Positions 16,268 through 25,430 of a stretch of DNA of 64,000 nt are shown here, one piece after another. The stretch lies in assembly GCF_013407935.1 (NCBI RefSeq), contig NZ_JACBZU010000006.1:62001-126000 (forward strand). Direction: 5' to 3'. A model generated the notes under the pieces. It was not told the origin of the DNA, did no database searches, and saw only the letters and a list, made by a program, of their open reading frames with translations. The position numbers and the translations under genes are program-made. The stretch is from Allomuricauda sp. ARW1Y1 (GTDB lineage: Bacteria; Bacteroidota; Bacteroidia; Flavobacteriales; Flavobacteriaceae). Within the stretch, counting starts at the first letter, position 1. Every line of letters begins with the position of its first letter.

Positions 16268-17923
16268 ATGGGGAAATCATTTTTCAATTTTAAGCACCTT
16301 AAAGGGGATTTTACGGGCGGCTTGGTGGCTGGGGTGGTAGCTTTACCGCTTGCCCTTGCGTTTGGAGTACAATCGGGAATGGGTGCTACGGCAGGTCTGT
16401 ACGGTGCCATAGCCGTAGGTATTTTTGCCGCATTGTTCGGCGGTACCGAAACACAGGCCAGTGGTCCTACCGGCCCCATGACGGTGGTATCGGCGGCAGT
16501 GGTCGCCTTCGGTATTCAAATGAACGGCTCCTTGGACAATGGAATGCATATCATCCTGCTGACCTTTTTGTTGGCGGGGTTGTTTCAAGTGGTTTTCGGT
16601 TTTTTGAATATTGCCAGTTATGTAAAGTACTTCCCCTACCCTGTAATATCAGGCTTTATGAGTGGTGTGGGACTTATCATTGTAATTCTCCAGATATTTC
16701 CATTGGTCGGGCTGGATTCGGCCAAATCCACCTGGGCGGTTATTCAAGATGTGCCCCGCCTTTTTGAAGAAGCAAATCTATCTGCATTGCTCTTGGGCGC
16801 TATAACGATTGTCATTTATTTCCTGTTCCCAAAAATAACCAAGGCCATTCCAAGTGCTTTGGTCGCCTTGATTGGGGCTACATTGGTTGCCTATTTCATG
16901 AAAATGGATGTGCCGCTGATTGGTGAGATTCCGGCAGGCCTGCCCGCCTTTCAACTTGGGGGCATTCTAAGTGTAGACCCAAGCTACTTCCCTAAAATCA
17001 TCGAATACGGTCTGGTGTTGGCCGTTCTGGGGAGTATTGATTCTTTGTTGACGTCGGTTATTGCTGATAATATGACCAAAACCAAACATAACAGTAATCG
17101 AGAGCTCATTGGACAAGGTATTGGAAATATGTTGGCCGCAGCCATCGGCGGGATACCCGGTGCAGGAGCCACCAAAGGAACCGTTGTGAACATCAATGCT
17201 GGAGGAAAAACAAGATTGTCAGGCATTATTCATGGGTTGTTCCTGCTTACCGTTTTGCTGGGACTTGGAAAGTTGACCGCCTATATTCCCCTTTGTGTAT
17301 TGGCCGGTTTGCTTATTCCCATTGGCTTTAAAATTGTTGACTTCAAGGGCTTAAAACACCTATTAAAAGTTCCTAGAGCAGATGCCGTTGTACTATTTTT
17401 GGTGCTGACTGTAACCACTTTTGGAAGCTTGATTCATGCTGTGGGCATAGGTATCGCCTTGGCTTGTCTGTTGTTCATGAAAAAGTCCGGGGATATTGGA
17501 GAAAAAGGTCTCCAAGTGGAACGATTGTCAGATTTGGAAGATGAAAAACCGTGGCAGGATGAAATGGAAATCTACGAAAAGTATAAGGACAAAATCGTTA
17601 TAAAACACTTGTACGGACCTTTGTTTTTTGGTTTTACATCCTACCTGAAAGATCAGGTAAAAGCCCTGCCGGACGATATCGAATCCGTGATACTCAGAAT
17701 GGACCGGGTACCTTACATTGATCAATCTGGCCTATATACCTTGGAGGATATTATTTTTGACCTTCGTTCCAAAAACATTGAAGTTATTATTGTTGGACTC
17801 AAAGAGCAACCTTGCGACATGCTCAAAGCCATTGATATTATTCCCGATTTGATTCCAGAAGAAGACCTGTTTAAAAATATTGATGATAGTTTCTCCCATT
17901 TACGGGAGCAATTCAAATCCTGA
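16268..17923 (+). CDS. SulP family inorganic anion transporter with STAS domain
   Basis: The 551-residue product begins with KGDFTGGLVAGVVALPLALAFG, the SulP signature, and has about 10-12 membrane segments up to residue ~410. A cytoplasmic STAS domain covers roughly residues 430-545 (VILRMDRVPYIDQSGLYTLEDII). SulP proteins carry sulfate, bicarbonate or other anions; sequence does not decide the substrate. No carbonic anhydrase gene is adjacent, which would have favoured bicarbonate. Confidence 0.92.
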   Translation: MGKSFFNFKHLKGDFTGGLVAGVVALPLALAFGVQSGMGATAGLYGAIAVGIFAALFGGTETQASGPTGPMTVVSAAVVAFGIQMNGSLDNGMHIILLTFLLAGLFQVVFGFLNIASYVKYFPYPVISGFMSGVGLIIVILQIFPLVGLDSAKSTWAVIQDVPRLFEEANLSALLLGAITIVIYFLFPKITKAIPSALVALIGATLVAYFMKMDVPLIGEIPAGLPAFQLGGILSVDPSYFPKIIEYGLVLAVLGSIDSLLTSVIADNMTKTKHNSNRELIGQGIGNMLAAAIGGIPGAGATKGTVVNINAGGKTRLSGIIHGLFLLTVLLGLGKLTAYIPLCVLAGLLIPIGFKIVDFKGLKHLLKVPRADAVVLFLVLTVTTFGSLIHAVGIGIALACLLFMKKSGDIGEKGLQVERLSDLEDEKPWQDEMEIYEKYKDKIVIKHLYGPLFFGFTSYLKDQVKALPDDIESVILRMDRVPYIDQSGLYTLEDIIFDLRSKNIEVIIVGLKEQPCDMLKAIDIIPDLIPEEDLFKNIDDSFSHLREQFKS

Positions 17924-18063
17924 TGGAAAATTTCCGAATGATGGATAGTAGTATCATTTATTGGCAATAACCTTTTCATAGCTATAAGAATCAGTTTTAG
18001 GAAACTACCGGATGTAACATTTTTTGATTTCTGCATCTAAAGCGCAAATTAAATACAGAAATC

Positions 18064-18909
18064 ATGAAAAAAATCTATCTTCTTTTTACGATCTTACTTT
18101 CCTGTGCCACCCAAGCACAACAAACCGACCAACCCATTCACGTGCAGGTCAGCGGTAGTGGCGCACCTATTTTGCTCATCCCCGGTTTTACCGTTCCAGG
18201 CGATAGTTGGGAGGCTACCGTCAATCAATTGGAGGAAAACTACGAATGCCACGTGCTTACCCTCGCAGGCTTCGGAGGAAAAAGTCCCATCGAATTCCCT
18301 TGGCTGCCAAAAATCAATGCATCCATCGAAAACTACATCCAAGAGAACCAGCTCAACGATTTGACCATTATCGGGCATAGTTTGGGAGGGACCATAGCAA
18401 CTTGGCTTGCCAGTAGGGAAAACAGCCAGATTGCAAAGCTCATATTGGTAGACGCATTGCCGGCAGCCGGTGCGATGATGATACCGAACTTCGACCCTGA
18501 AAACCTAGCCTATGAAAGCCCGTATAACAACCAATTGCTGTCCATGAACGATGCTGATTTTGAAAAAATGGCCCAAGGGATGGCCCAAGGCATGAGCTTA
18601 CGCCCTGAAGCACAAGAAAAGATCAAGGACTGGATACTATTGTCCGATAGAAAAACCTATGTGTACGGCTACACGGATTATTTGAAGCTGGATATGAGGG
18701 AGGATCTCAAGAATATTTCCATTCCGGTAACCATCATCGCAGCCGACAAACCCTATGGCAAGGAAATGGTGACACAAACCTACAAAAATCAATACGCTAA
18801 CTTAGCCCAATATGATTTGATCATCGCCGAAAATGCCGCGCACTTTGTAATGTTTGACCAGCCGGAATGGTTCATGGAACAAATCCAAAACATAATAGCA
18901 GCCCACTAA
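18064..18909 (+). CDS. Exported alpha/beta hydrolase, first gene of an ECF sigma operon
   Basis: The product has 281 residues. The N-terminus is an export signal; it could be cleaved after ATQA or be a lipoprotein signal with Cys at LLSC. Fold motifs are IPGFTVPGDSW (oxyanion), GHSLGGT with Ser106 as nucleophile, and NAAHFVMFD with the catalytic His. The stop codon TAA is immediately followed by the ATG of the ECF sigma gene, so translation is probably coupled. This tight link suggests that the hydrolase is under, or feeds into, the same regulation. Substrate unknown. Confidence 0.85.
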   Translation: MKKIYLLFTILLSCATQAQQTDQPIHVQVSGSGAPILLIPGFTVPGDSWEATVNQLEENYECHVLTLAGFGGKSPIEFPWLPKINASIENYIQENQLNDLTIIGHSLGGTIATWLASRENSQIAKLILVDALPAAGAMMIPNFDPENLAYESPYNNQLLSMNDADFEKMAQGMAQGMSLRPEAQEKIKDWILLSDRKTYVYGYTDYLKLDMREDLKNISIPVTIIAADKPYGKEMVTQTYKNQYANLAQYDLIIAENAAHFVMFDQPEWFMEQIQNIIAAH

Positions 18910-19404
18910 ATGGATATAACAAATCAATTTTCCCAAATATATGAGATGCATGCCCCTAAAGTGTATCGGCTATGCCTGGGGTATGCATCGGGGGACGAAG
19001 ATTTGGCCAAGGAGTGGCAACAACAAACGTTCATAAAGGTGTGGAACCATCGAAATGCCTTTAAGGGCGACTCGTCCCTGAGCACCTGGATTTACAGAAT
19101 TGCCGTAAATACCTGTTTAAGCGACTTGAGAAAACCAAAGAAACACGTTCCCATCAACGAAGCCATTTTGGAAAATGATGTAACCGATGGGAATTCCGAA
19201 CAGCGGGACACGCAAATCAAGAAAATGTACCAATGCATCCATAAACTTACCCCAAACAACAAGGCCATCATCCTTCTGGAACTGGAAGATGTACCACAAT
19301 CCGAAATTGCTGAAATGCAAGGAATTGCATATGGTGCACTTCGAACACGATTGAGCAGAATTAGAAATTCACTTTTAAAATGTATCACCAATGAAAAACG
19401 ATAA
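18910..19404 (+). CDS. ECF-type RNA polymerase sigma factor
   Basis: The 164-residue product has sigma region 2 (KVYRLCLGYASGDEDLAKEWQQQTFIKVW, then STWIYRIAVNTCLSDLRK) and a sigma4 domain (IILLELEDVPQSEIAEMQGIAYGALRTRLSRIR) with the helix-turn-helix. No region 3 is present, as expected for ECF factors. Its ATG directly follows the stop of the hydrolase gene, and its last 14 bases overlap the start of the membrane-protein gene, so the three form one operon. The overlapping partner is the natural anti-sigma candidate. Confidence 0.92.
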   Translation: MDITNQFSQIYEMHAPKVYRLCLGYASGDEDLAKEWQQQTFIKVWNHRNAFKGDSSLSTWIYRIAVNTCLSDLRKPKKHVPINEAILENDVTDGNSEQRDTQIKKMYQCIHKLTPNNKAIILLELEDVPQSEIAEMQGIAYGALRTRLSRIRNSLLKCITNEKR

Positions 19405-19942
19405 TTTATCCCAAATATGGAAAAGTCAAGAAAATGACTTATCCCTCGATAAGCCCGACTTCATCATTAAAAAGGCCAAAAAACAACGCAACGGACAATT
19501 CATTACCATCGCAGTGCTATCGGTGACCCTGATAATTTTGATAAGCTTTACCATCACATACGCCAACAGTAACTGGAATAATTTTACGCTGGGCCTTTTA
19601 TTGATGATTTCCAGTCTCGCTTTTAGGGTCATCATCGAGTTTATAAGTATGTACCGCAAAGAAAGTCGGCTCATTGCGCTAGAGAACCTGGCCTATCAAA
19701 AATACCTAAAAACGTATTATCGAATGAGATTGAGGGCAAATTACATCATCACACCCCTTTGTTTTGGTGTGTATATTTTCGGGTTTACCCTGCTTCTACC
19801 CTATTTTAAAAAAGAATTTTCTGTAGGATTTTATAATTATATTCTTATTTCTGGAATAGTTTCACTTGTTATTGTAGCTTTGATTATCTTAAACAGTATT
19901 GCAAAAGAACACCGTTTTTTAAGGCAATTGAAAGGAAAGTAG
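19391..19942 (+). CDS. Membrane protein, probable anti-sigma partner of the ECF factor
   Basis: The 183-residue protein has a cytoplasmic N-terminus of ~35 residues (MKNDNLSQIWKSQ, polar, with a helical look) and then four hydrophobic segments (about 36-55, 63-80, 113-135, 142-165). It overlaps the sigma gene by 14 bp. Known anti-sigma families (zinc-binding ZAS, FecR) are not recognised: no HxxxCxxC motif is seen. The assignment as a regulator rests on the operon structure and topology, so it is inference. Confidence 0.55.
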   Translation: MKNDNLSQIWKSQENDLSLDKPDFIIKKAKKQRNGQFITIAVLSVTLIILISFTITYANSNWNNFTLGLLLMISSLAFRVIIEFISMYRKESRLIALENLAYQKYLKTYYRMRLRANYIITPLCFGVYIFGFTLLLPYFKKEFSVGFYNYILISGIVSLVIVALIILNSIAKEHRFLRQLKGK

Positions 19943-19953
19943 GCAAAAACCGT

Positions 19954-20397
19954 ATGGAAAAGACAAAAGGCAGCGCGTATGCACCCCATAAACAGAGAGA
20001 GCTATTTTGGTTGCTAGGAACCATAACATTGGTACTCTTGGGACACTTCCTCCTTTTTGGAAAACAGGGGTTCGTGGAAGGTGGGACGGTCGATATCAAT
20101 ATTCACGATACCTATCTCATTTTTCCAAGTGTGGATATGATTTTACTACTGGGCGTTTTCCTGTTTTTGATCGTGTATTCGATGCGAACTGTTGGTAGTG
20201 CCTTCAAAAATAGAATTGCCAGTCTTATTTGCATGGCAGCTATTATAGGGTTTATAGCATTATTGACAGGGATACATTCCATAGCACAATCCTTGCTTTT
20301 TGAAACTTTGGCAACCGCACTTATTTATGTTCAATTGGTATTATCGGGTTTCTTGGTCTTTATCGGTTTTAAAACTGGGCAACACAGCAGAAAATGA
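19954..20397 (+). CDS. Small four-helix membrane protein of unknown function
   Basis: The product has 147 residues with hydrophobic segments at about 20-38, 60-77, 85-108 and 118-140, separated by short polar loops (one contains DINIHDTYLIF). I recognise no family. It starts 12 bp after the anti-sigma-like gene on the same strand, so it is probably the last gene of the hydrolase-sigma-membrane protein operon. Confidence 0.6.
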   Translation: MEKTKGSAYAPHKQRELFWLLGTITLVLLGHFLLFGKQGFVEGGTVDINIHDTYLIFPSVDMILLLGVFLFLIVYSMRTVGSAFKNRIASLICMAAIIGFIALLTGIHSIAQSLLFETLATALIYVQLVLSGFLVFIGFKTGQHSRK

Positions 20398-20607
20398 CTT
20401 GACCCTTGAATGTGGCTCAAATCAGGTTTATATCTATATATATCAGATAGTTTCTTATTGCTTTTTCTTTTCCTCAGGTATTCACTACCTTATCCATACG
20501 GGTTCAGGTAATTTTTTGTCCAAAACAACACCTATTCCATGGGATCATTTCCTGAATCCGCCCCACACCGTTTTTCAAGATGTCCTTGGAATAGCTAAAA
20601 AACTATA

Positions 20608-21837
20608 ATGAATCAATTTTTACAACAATGGGGCGAAGCAGCCTATACCAGCATTGGCTTTTTTTGGATGGCCTTATGGGCTTTCATTTTGGGGTACGCC
20701 ATCAGTTCTCTCATCCAGATTTTTTTAACGGAAAAACGTATGCAGCAAACCATGGGAGACGCTGGCGGAAAAAGTGTGCTGCTCGGTACGTTCTTTGGTT
20801 TTATAAGTAGTTCGTGTAGTTTTTCGGCCTTGGCCACTTCCAAGTCGTTGTTTCAAAAAGGGGCAAGTTTTATATCCTCCATCGCATTTTTGTTGGCCTC
20901 CACAAACCTTGTAATTGAGCTCGGCATCATCATCTCAATTTTTCTGGGATGGCAATTTGTAGTGGGCGAATACCTCGGCGGAATTTTGCTGATTCTTTGC
21001 AGTTGGTTGCTCATTCGGTTGATCAACCCCAAGAAACTCATCAAAAAAGCTAGGGAACATCTGGAGGCATCCAGTTCGTCCTCCATGTCCGATAAGCCCT
21101 TAACAGAAAAACTTCGGTCCCAGGAAAGTTGGGCCAAGGTAGGCAAGCAGTATGCCATGGAATGGAAAATGGTCTGGAAAGATGTAACCGTTGGTTTTAC
21201 CATTGCGGGAATTGTTGCCGCTTTTGTCCCAGATTCATTTTTTCAGACACTTTTTATCAACACGGGTAACGGAGAGCAGGCATTTTCATTTCTCACCTTG
21301 CTGCAACACGTTGTTGTGGGGCCTGTCGCGGCCTTCCTTACTTTTATTGGCTCCATGGGCAATATTCCCTTGGCTGCCCTTCTGTTTGGAAAAGGAGTCA
21401 GTTTTGCCGGGGTCATGGCCTTCATTTTTAGTGATCTTGTGGTTTTTCCCGTGCTTCGCATCAATGCGAAATATTATGGCTGGAAAATGTCATTATTCAT
21501 CCTCTTTCTCTTGTTTACTTCATTGATAGGCGCATCCCTCCTACTGCATTACGGTTTTGACTTTTTTGGTCTAATCCCAGAGAATGCTGGCGAGCAAATC
21601 ACAGAAAAGGAACATTTTAAAATCAATTACACTTTTTGGCTCAACTTGGCATTTCTACTGGTTACGGGACTTCTGGTTTACCTCGGATTTGTGAAAGGTA
21701 AAAAGGTGAAGCACCACAAAGAGATGGCGCCCAAAAGTCCTCTTCTGGAAAATATATTGAAATGGGCCGCCCTGATTTGTTACGTTTGGTTGATTATCGG
21801 TATTCTTTTAAAATTTGGACTTTCGTCATATATTTAA
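20608..21837 (+). CDS. Permease of the UPF0718/ArsP-like family
   Basis: The 409-residue protein has 8-9 membrane segments. The family signature is visible as GTFFGFISSSCSFSALATSKSLFQKGASFISSIAFLLASTN near residue 55, including the SSSCSFSA cysteine motif, and repeated as VVGPVAAFLTFIGSMGNIPLAALLF in the second half. Members export organoarsenicals or act as heavy-metal permeases; the substrate here is not fixed. Downstream is the DUF1648 gene, 19 bp away, so they may be co-transcribed. Confidence 0.82.
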   Translation: MNQFLQQWGEAAYTSIGFFWMALWAFILGYAISSLIQIFLTEKRMQQTMGDAGGKSVLLGTFFGFISSSCSFSALATSKSLFQKGASFISSIAFLLASTNLVIELGIIISIFLGWQFVVGEYLGGILLILCSWLLIRLINPKKLIKKAREHLEASSSSSMSDKPLTEKLRSQESWAKVGKQYAMEWKMVWKDVTVGFTIAGIVAAFVPDSFFQTLFINTGNGEQAFSFLTLLQHVVVGPVAAFLTFIGSMGNIPLAALLFGKGVSFAGVMAFIFSDLVVFPVLRINAKYYGWKMSLFILFLLFTSLIGASLLLHYGFDFFGLIPENAGEQITEKEHFKINYTFWLNLAFLLVTGLLVYLGFVKGKKVKHHKEMAPKSPLLENILKWAALICYVWLIIGILLKFGLSSYI

Positions 21838-21855
21838 ATATTGACCTAAGAACCA

Positions 21856-22272
21856 ATGAACCGTCCAAAAATCAATATTAAAAAAACCCGTTTGGACAAG
21901 TCCATTGAGTTTTTGACCTTTTTTCTCCTTCTTGGTGCTGCCTTACTCCTTGCCATTTGGTATGCACAACTGCCGGAAAGGGTTCCAATACACTTTAATT
22001 GGCCCACAAAAGACCGGAACGGAATGGACTCAAAAAATGTGCTTTGGGCAGGTATCCTAATTTTTTGTTTACTTACGGTAGGTATTTTTAAACTCAATCA
22101 ATATCCATGGATTTTCAACTACCCTTTTGAGATACATGAAGGTAATGCCGAACGTCATTATCGGATTGCTACGAGGCTACTTCGATGGTTAAACCTGCTA
22201 TTGGCCATTTTGTGTATTGTTTTGACCGTCCTATCCCTTCTCGATGGCCTTGAGGTATCGAAACATCAATAA
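21856..22272 (+). CDS. DUF1648 domain membrane protein
   Basis: The 138-residue protein has three membrane segments and the DUF1648 motif LPERVPIHFNWPTKDRNG, in which a conserved strand and turn follow the first helix. The family occurs in Gram-positive and Bacteroidota proteins linked to SdpI-like immunity and membrane regulation. It starts 19 bp after the permease gene. Confidence 0.75.
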   Translation: MNRPKINIKKTRLDKSIEFLTFFLLLGAALLLAIWYAQLPERVPIHFNWPTKDRNGMDSKNVLWAGILIFCLLTVGIFKLNQYPWIFNYPFEIHEGNAERHYRIATRLLRWLNLLLAILCIVLTVLSLLDGLEVSKHQ

Positions 22273-22390
22273 ATCAAATATGCAGTACATGTTATATGAA
22301 ATCTTGAAGACACTTAAATCGAATTTGAAGAAAATTAGACGTAAATAAAACTAAGGTCGTATCTTGACCATAGCTAGAAATGGTTGCCCA

Positions 22391-23293
22391 ATGAAGAAAA
22401 TCCGTAGCCTCGTATTTGAATACCTACAAATAGCTTTAGCTATTTTGTTGGCCAGTATCGGGTTGAAAGCCTTTTTGCTTCCCAACGGCTTTTTGGACGG
22501 TGGGGTTACCGGTATCGCCATTTTATTGGGTGAATTTGTTCCCATCGAAATCTCCTATATTCTCCCGATCATTTCCATTCCTTTCTTTATTCTGGGCTGG
22601 CTTACCTTGACCAAAAGGGTGATGATCAAATCCGTAATTTCCGTTTTGGTGCTGGCCGTCGTTATCCATTTTGAAAATTTTGAAGCGGTGACGAACGAAA
22701 AGTTGCTCATTGCCATTTTTGGGGGCATTTCTCTAGGAGCGGGCATTGGATTGGCCATAAAAAATGGTGCTGTGTTGGATGGCTCCGAAATATTGGGCAT
22801 TTACTTGCACGACAAATTCGGTATTCCCATCGGAACCATCATCTTGCTCTTCAATACCGTGCTTTTTGCGATTACGGCATGGCTCATCTCCATAGAAATT
22901 GCACTTTATTCCATATTGACCTTTATCATCACGGGAAAAGTAATCGATTTTGTCTTTGAGGGCTTTGAGGATTACATCGGTTTATTGATCGTGAGCCACA
23001 AACAAAAGGAAATTCAAGATGAGCTTTTGAACCAAGTGGGATTGGGGATGACCATTTACGGAGGCGTACGTGGATTTGGTAGCCGGGGTGAAATCAACAA
23101 TGTGGAAGTAATTCAAACGGTGCTCAACCGTATTGATTCCAAAAAGGTACATCGGATAGTGGATACCATTGATGAAGATGCGTTTATCATCGAGTTTGAG
23201 GTAAACAGCGTAAAAGGCGGCGTCCTTAGAAAATATCTGAGTCGAGAGAAAACCAGAACCTTGTCACCCGACCTTTACAATAAAGATCTGTAA
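22391..23293 (+). CDS. YitT family membrane protein
   Basis: The product has 300 residues from the ATG at 22391 (an upstream TTG adds nine residues and is less likely). It has six membrane segments in the N-terminal two thirds, with AFLLPNGFLDGGVTGIAILLG, and a C-terminal DUF2179 domain (YGGVRGFGSRGEINNVEVIQTVLNR) in the cytoplasm. The molecular function of the family is unknown. Confidence 0.88.
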   Translation: MKKIRSLVFEYLQIALAILLASIGLKAFLLPNGFLDGGVTGIAILLGEFVPIEISYILPIISIPFFILGWLTLTKRVMIKSVISVLVLAVVIHFENFEAVTNEKLLIAIFGGISLGAGIGLAIKNGAVLDGSEILGIYLHDKFGIPIGTIILLFNTVLFAITAWLISIEIALYSILTFIITGKVIDFVFEGFEDYIGLLIVSHKQKEIQDELLNQVGLGMTIYGGVRGFGSRGEINNVEVIQTVLNRIDSKKVHRIVDTIDEDAFIIEFEVNSVKGGVLRKYLSREKTRTLSPDLYNKDL

Positions 23294-23400
23294 ATCCGTC
23301 CCCGCTCCATCAAGACTTTTCAAAAAACCAAGAGTGACGGTAGGCGGCTGGCTAAATTCCATAATTTTTATTGTATTTTTCTACCAAGAACAATTGCCCA

Positions 23401-23991
23401 TTGAAACCAGAGCATCAAAAATACCTGGAGAATTACCTTCAACAATTTTCACATCTAACGGCAGAAGAACTGGAACTACTCCGGTCCCAATTATCCATCA
23501 AGGAGTATGGCCAAAAAGAGTTTTTCTTTGAAAGCGGAGAGGTTCAGACCACCATGGGCTATGTAAGTAAGGGATTGCTTCGCAGATATTATATTAACGA
23601 CAAGGGAAAGTCCATTACCACTGGATTTGTAAAAGAAAACGAATACGCAACCGACTACCCTGCCTTTATCCGTCAAAAACCTTCCAAATATCACATGGAA
23701 TGCCTGGAACCATGCACCATCATTTTACTTTCATACAAAGATATTCAGCAAGGCTACGAACAATTTAAGAGCAATGAAAGATATGGTCGGCTCATTGCCG
23801 AGCAAGTGCTCACCATTCAGACCGACCGCACGGAGAGTTTTCTGTTCGAAACTGCGGAGGAGCGCTATCTTAATTTTGTAAAGAACCATCCCGAGCTACT
23901 CAATCGGGTAAGCCTCACCCATTTATCATCCTTCTTGGGGATAGAACGTCAATCGTTGAGTCGAATCCGAAGTAAAATTGCCAAAAAGTAA
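23401..23991 (+). CDS. Crp/Fnr family transcriptional regulator
   Basis: The 196-residue protein has an N-terminal cyclic-nucleotide-binding-like fold (FFFESGEVQTTMGYVSKGLLRRYYINDKGKSIT) and a C-terminal winged helix (RVSLTHLSSFLGIERQSLSRIRSKIAKK). No ATG lies near the start. TTG at 23401 places the usual ~20 residues ahead of the SHLTAEE segment, and a further TTG at 23371 is possible. An effector-binding arginine of the cAMP type is not evident, so the ligand is unknown. It lies 77 bp upstream of the M20 peptidase gene and may regulate it. Confidence 0.82.
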   Translation: MKPEHQKYLENYLQQFSHLTAEELELLRSQLSIKEYGQKEFFFESGEVQTTMGYVSKGLLRRYYINDKGKSITTGFVKENEYATDYPAFIRQKPSKYHMECLEPCTIILLSYKDIQQGYEQFKSNERYGRLIAEQVLTIQTDRTESFLFETAEERYLNFVKNHPELLNRVSLTHLSSFLGIERQSLSRIRSKIAKK

Positions 23992-24065
23992 GTTTGTCAC
24001 ATATGTGTCAGGTTAGGCCGAGCATTGCATCGCATCTTTGTTGCATTAAACAAAACAAGAATAAC

Positions 24066-25352
24066 ATGATGCCAAGAAATCCATCCTACACATTGACCTT
24101 ATTTTTATACGTACTCTTCTCCATAGCAGCGTTCAGTCAACAAAACATACACAAGGATATACAAGAACATACTGAGATGATATTTGACAGCCTTGTAAAG
24201 ATTCGTCGGGACTTTCACCGACATCCTGAAGTTGGTGGTGAGGAACAGCGTACCTCGCAAAAGGTAATCGAATATCTGAGCTCACTTGGTTTGGAAGTTA
24301 AAACTGGAATTGGTGGCTATGGGGTTGTTGGTATTTTAAAGGGAGGCAAACCCGGTAAAAAGATAGCATGGCGGGCCGATATGGACGCTATGCCATCCAA
24401 TGCGCCCGATGTGGTAGCTTTTGCATCGGAAACTGAGGGGGTTCGTCATATCTGCGGTCATGATGTACATACCACCGTAGCACTTGGGATGGCCACTGTT
24501 TTGGCAGCGCAAAGGGAACGGTTGGAAGGAACCATCTATTTTGTCTTTCAGCCTTCCGAAGAAAATATAAAAGGAGCCTTGGCCATGATGGACGATGGAT
24601 TGTTCCAGTTGATCGACCCCGAAGAAATGTATGCCATGCATGTAACGCCATTCCCTGCCGGTACCATTGCTGTAAAACCAGAGGAAATGTTCTCCGACTA
24701 CAAAAGGGTGGATATCAGATTCAAGGACAATGGCAATACCGAAGCTTTGACGAAATTCGTCAAAAAGCAGGTCCATGGTCTTGAAAATGTTCCCAAAGAC
24801 AGCAAATTTTGGAACATGCAGAATATGGGCGACCCAGAAATTGGTATAGCGGGCCCCAAATCCATTTACACCAATTACACTACCGTAGATAACAGAAATT
24901 TCAGGGTCAAAGAAACGGAGGAAGGTGTTAAAATCAGTGCTTTTTTAAGTTTTAGCGACAAAAAACAGCGGGATGCGGCCTTGCCCGAACTTAAAAAGCG
25001 AATTGACGAATCGGATTTTGCCAATGATTTTTTGGTAGCAGAATTGGTACATGTATTTCCCACGCTGGACAACAACGAAAGACTTGTAAACGAAAGTTTG
25101 GAACAATTATCAAGTATCTACGGTGAAGATAGGGTGCTTCGCCTGCATGGGGTGGTAGCTGATGGTAGGAGTGATGATTTTGCCTTTTTTCAGCCCAAAG
25201 TGCCCAGTGTGTACTTTTTTATGGGCGGCTCCAATTACGAAAAGGGTATCATCGCACAAACACATTCACCAAATTTTGCGGTTGATGAAAGCTGTATTCG
25301 AACTGGGGTCAACCTATTCGCTTCATTGATGGTGGAACGTTTGGAACAATAA
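24066..25352 (+). CDS. Exported M20-family amidohydrolase/peptidase
   Basis: There are 428 residues from the ATG at 24066, with another ATG directly after. A signal peptide ends near AAFSQQ. The M20 motifs follow: HRHPEVGGEE at ~55, the metal site GHDVHTTVALG, and PSEEN with the acidic metal/catalytic residues. The dimerisation domain lies in the middle. Relatives hydrolyse N-acyl amino acids or amide-linked compounds (hippurate-hydrolase-like); the substrate is unknown. It is located next to the Crp/Fnr gene. Confidence 0.9.
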   Translation: MMPRNPSYTLTLFLYVLFSIAAFSQQNIHKDIQEHTEMIFDSLVKIRRDFHRHPEVGGEEQRTSQKVIEYLSSLGLEVKTGIGGYGVVGILKGGKPGKKIAWRADMDAMPSNAPDVVAFASETEGVRHICGHDVHTTVALGMATVLAAQRERLEGTIYFVFQPSEENIKGALAMMDDGLFQLIDPEEMYAMHVTPFPAGTIAVKPEEMFSDYKRVDIRFKDNGNTEALTKFVKKQVHGLENVPKDSKFWNMQNMGDPEIGIAGPKSIYTNYTTVDNRNFRVKETEEGVKISAFLSFSDKKQRDAALPELKKRIDESDFANDFLVAELVHVFPTLDNNERLVNESLEQLSSIYGEDRVLRLHGVVADGRSDDFAFFQPKVPSVYFFMGGSNYEKGIIAQTHSPNFAVDESCIRTGVNLFASLMVERLEQ

Positions 25353-25430
25353 GATTGAAGCATACCGAATATCTAATTTAATTGTGGGATAAGCATCTTT
25401 TTGATAGCTTTAGAACTATTATCGCTGCCT

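Noticed and set aside
20300..20608. 102-codon frame overlapping the end of a membrane protein gene and the intergenic region
   Set aside because: It mostly shadows the gene at 19954-20397; the remaining part is AT-rich non-coding sequence with no conserved motif.
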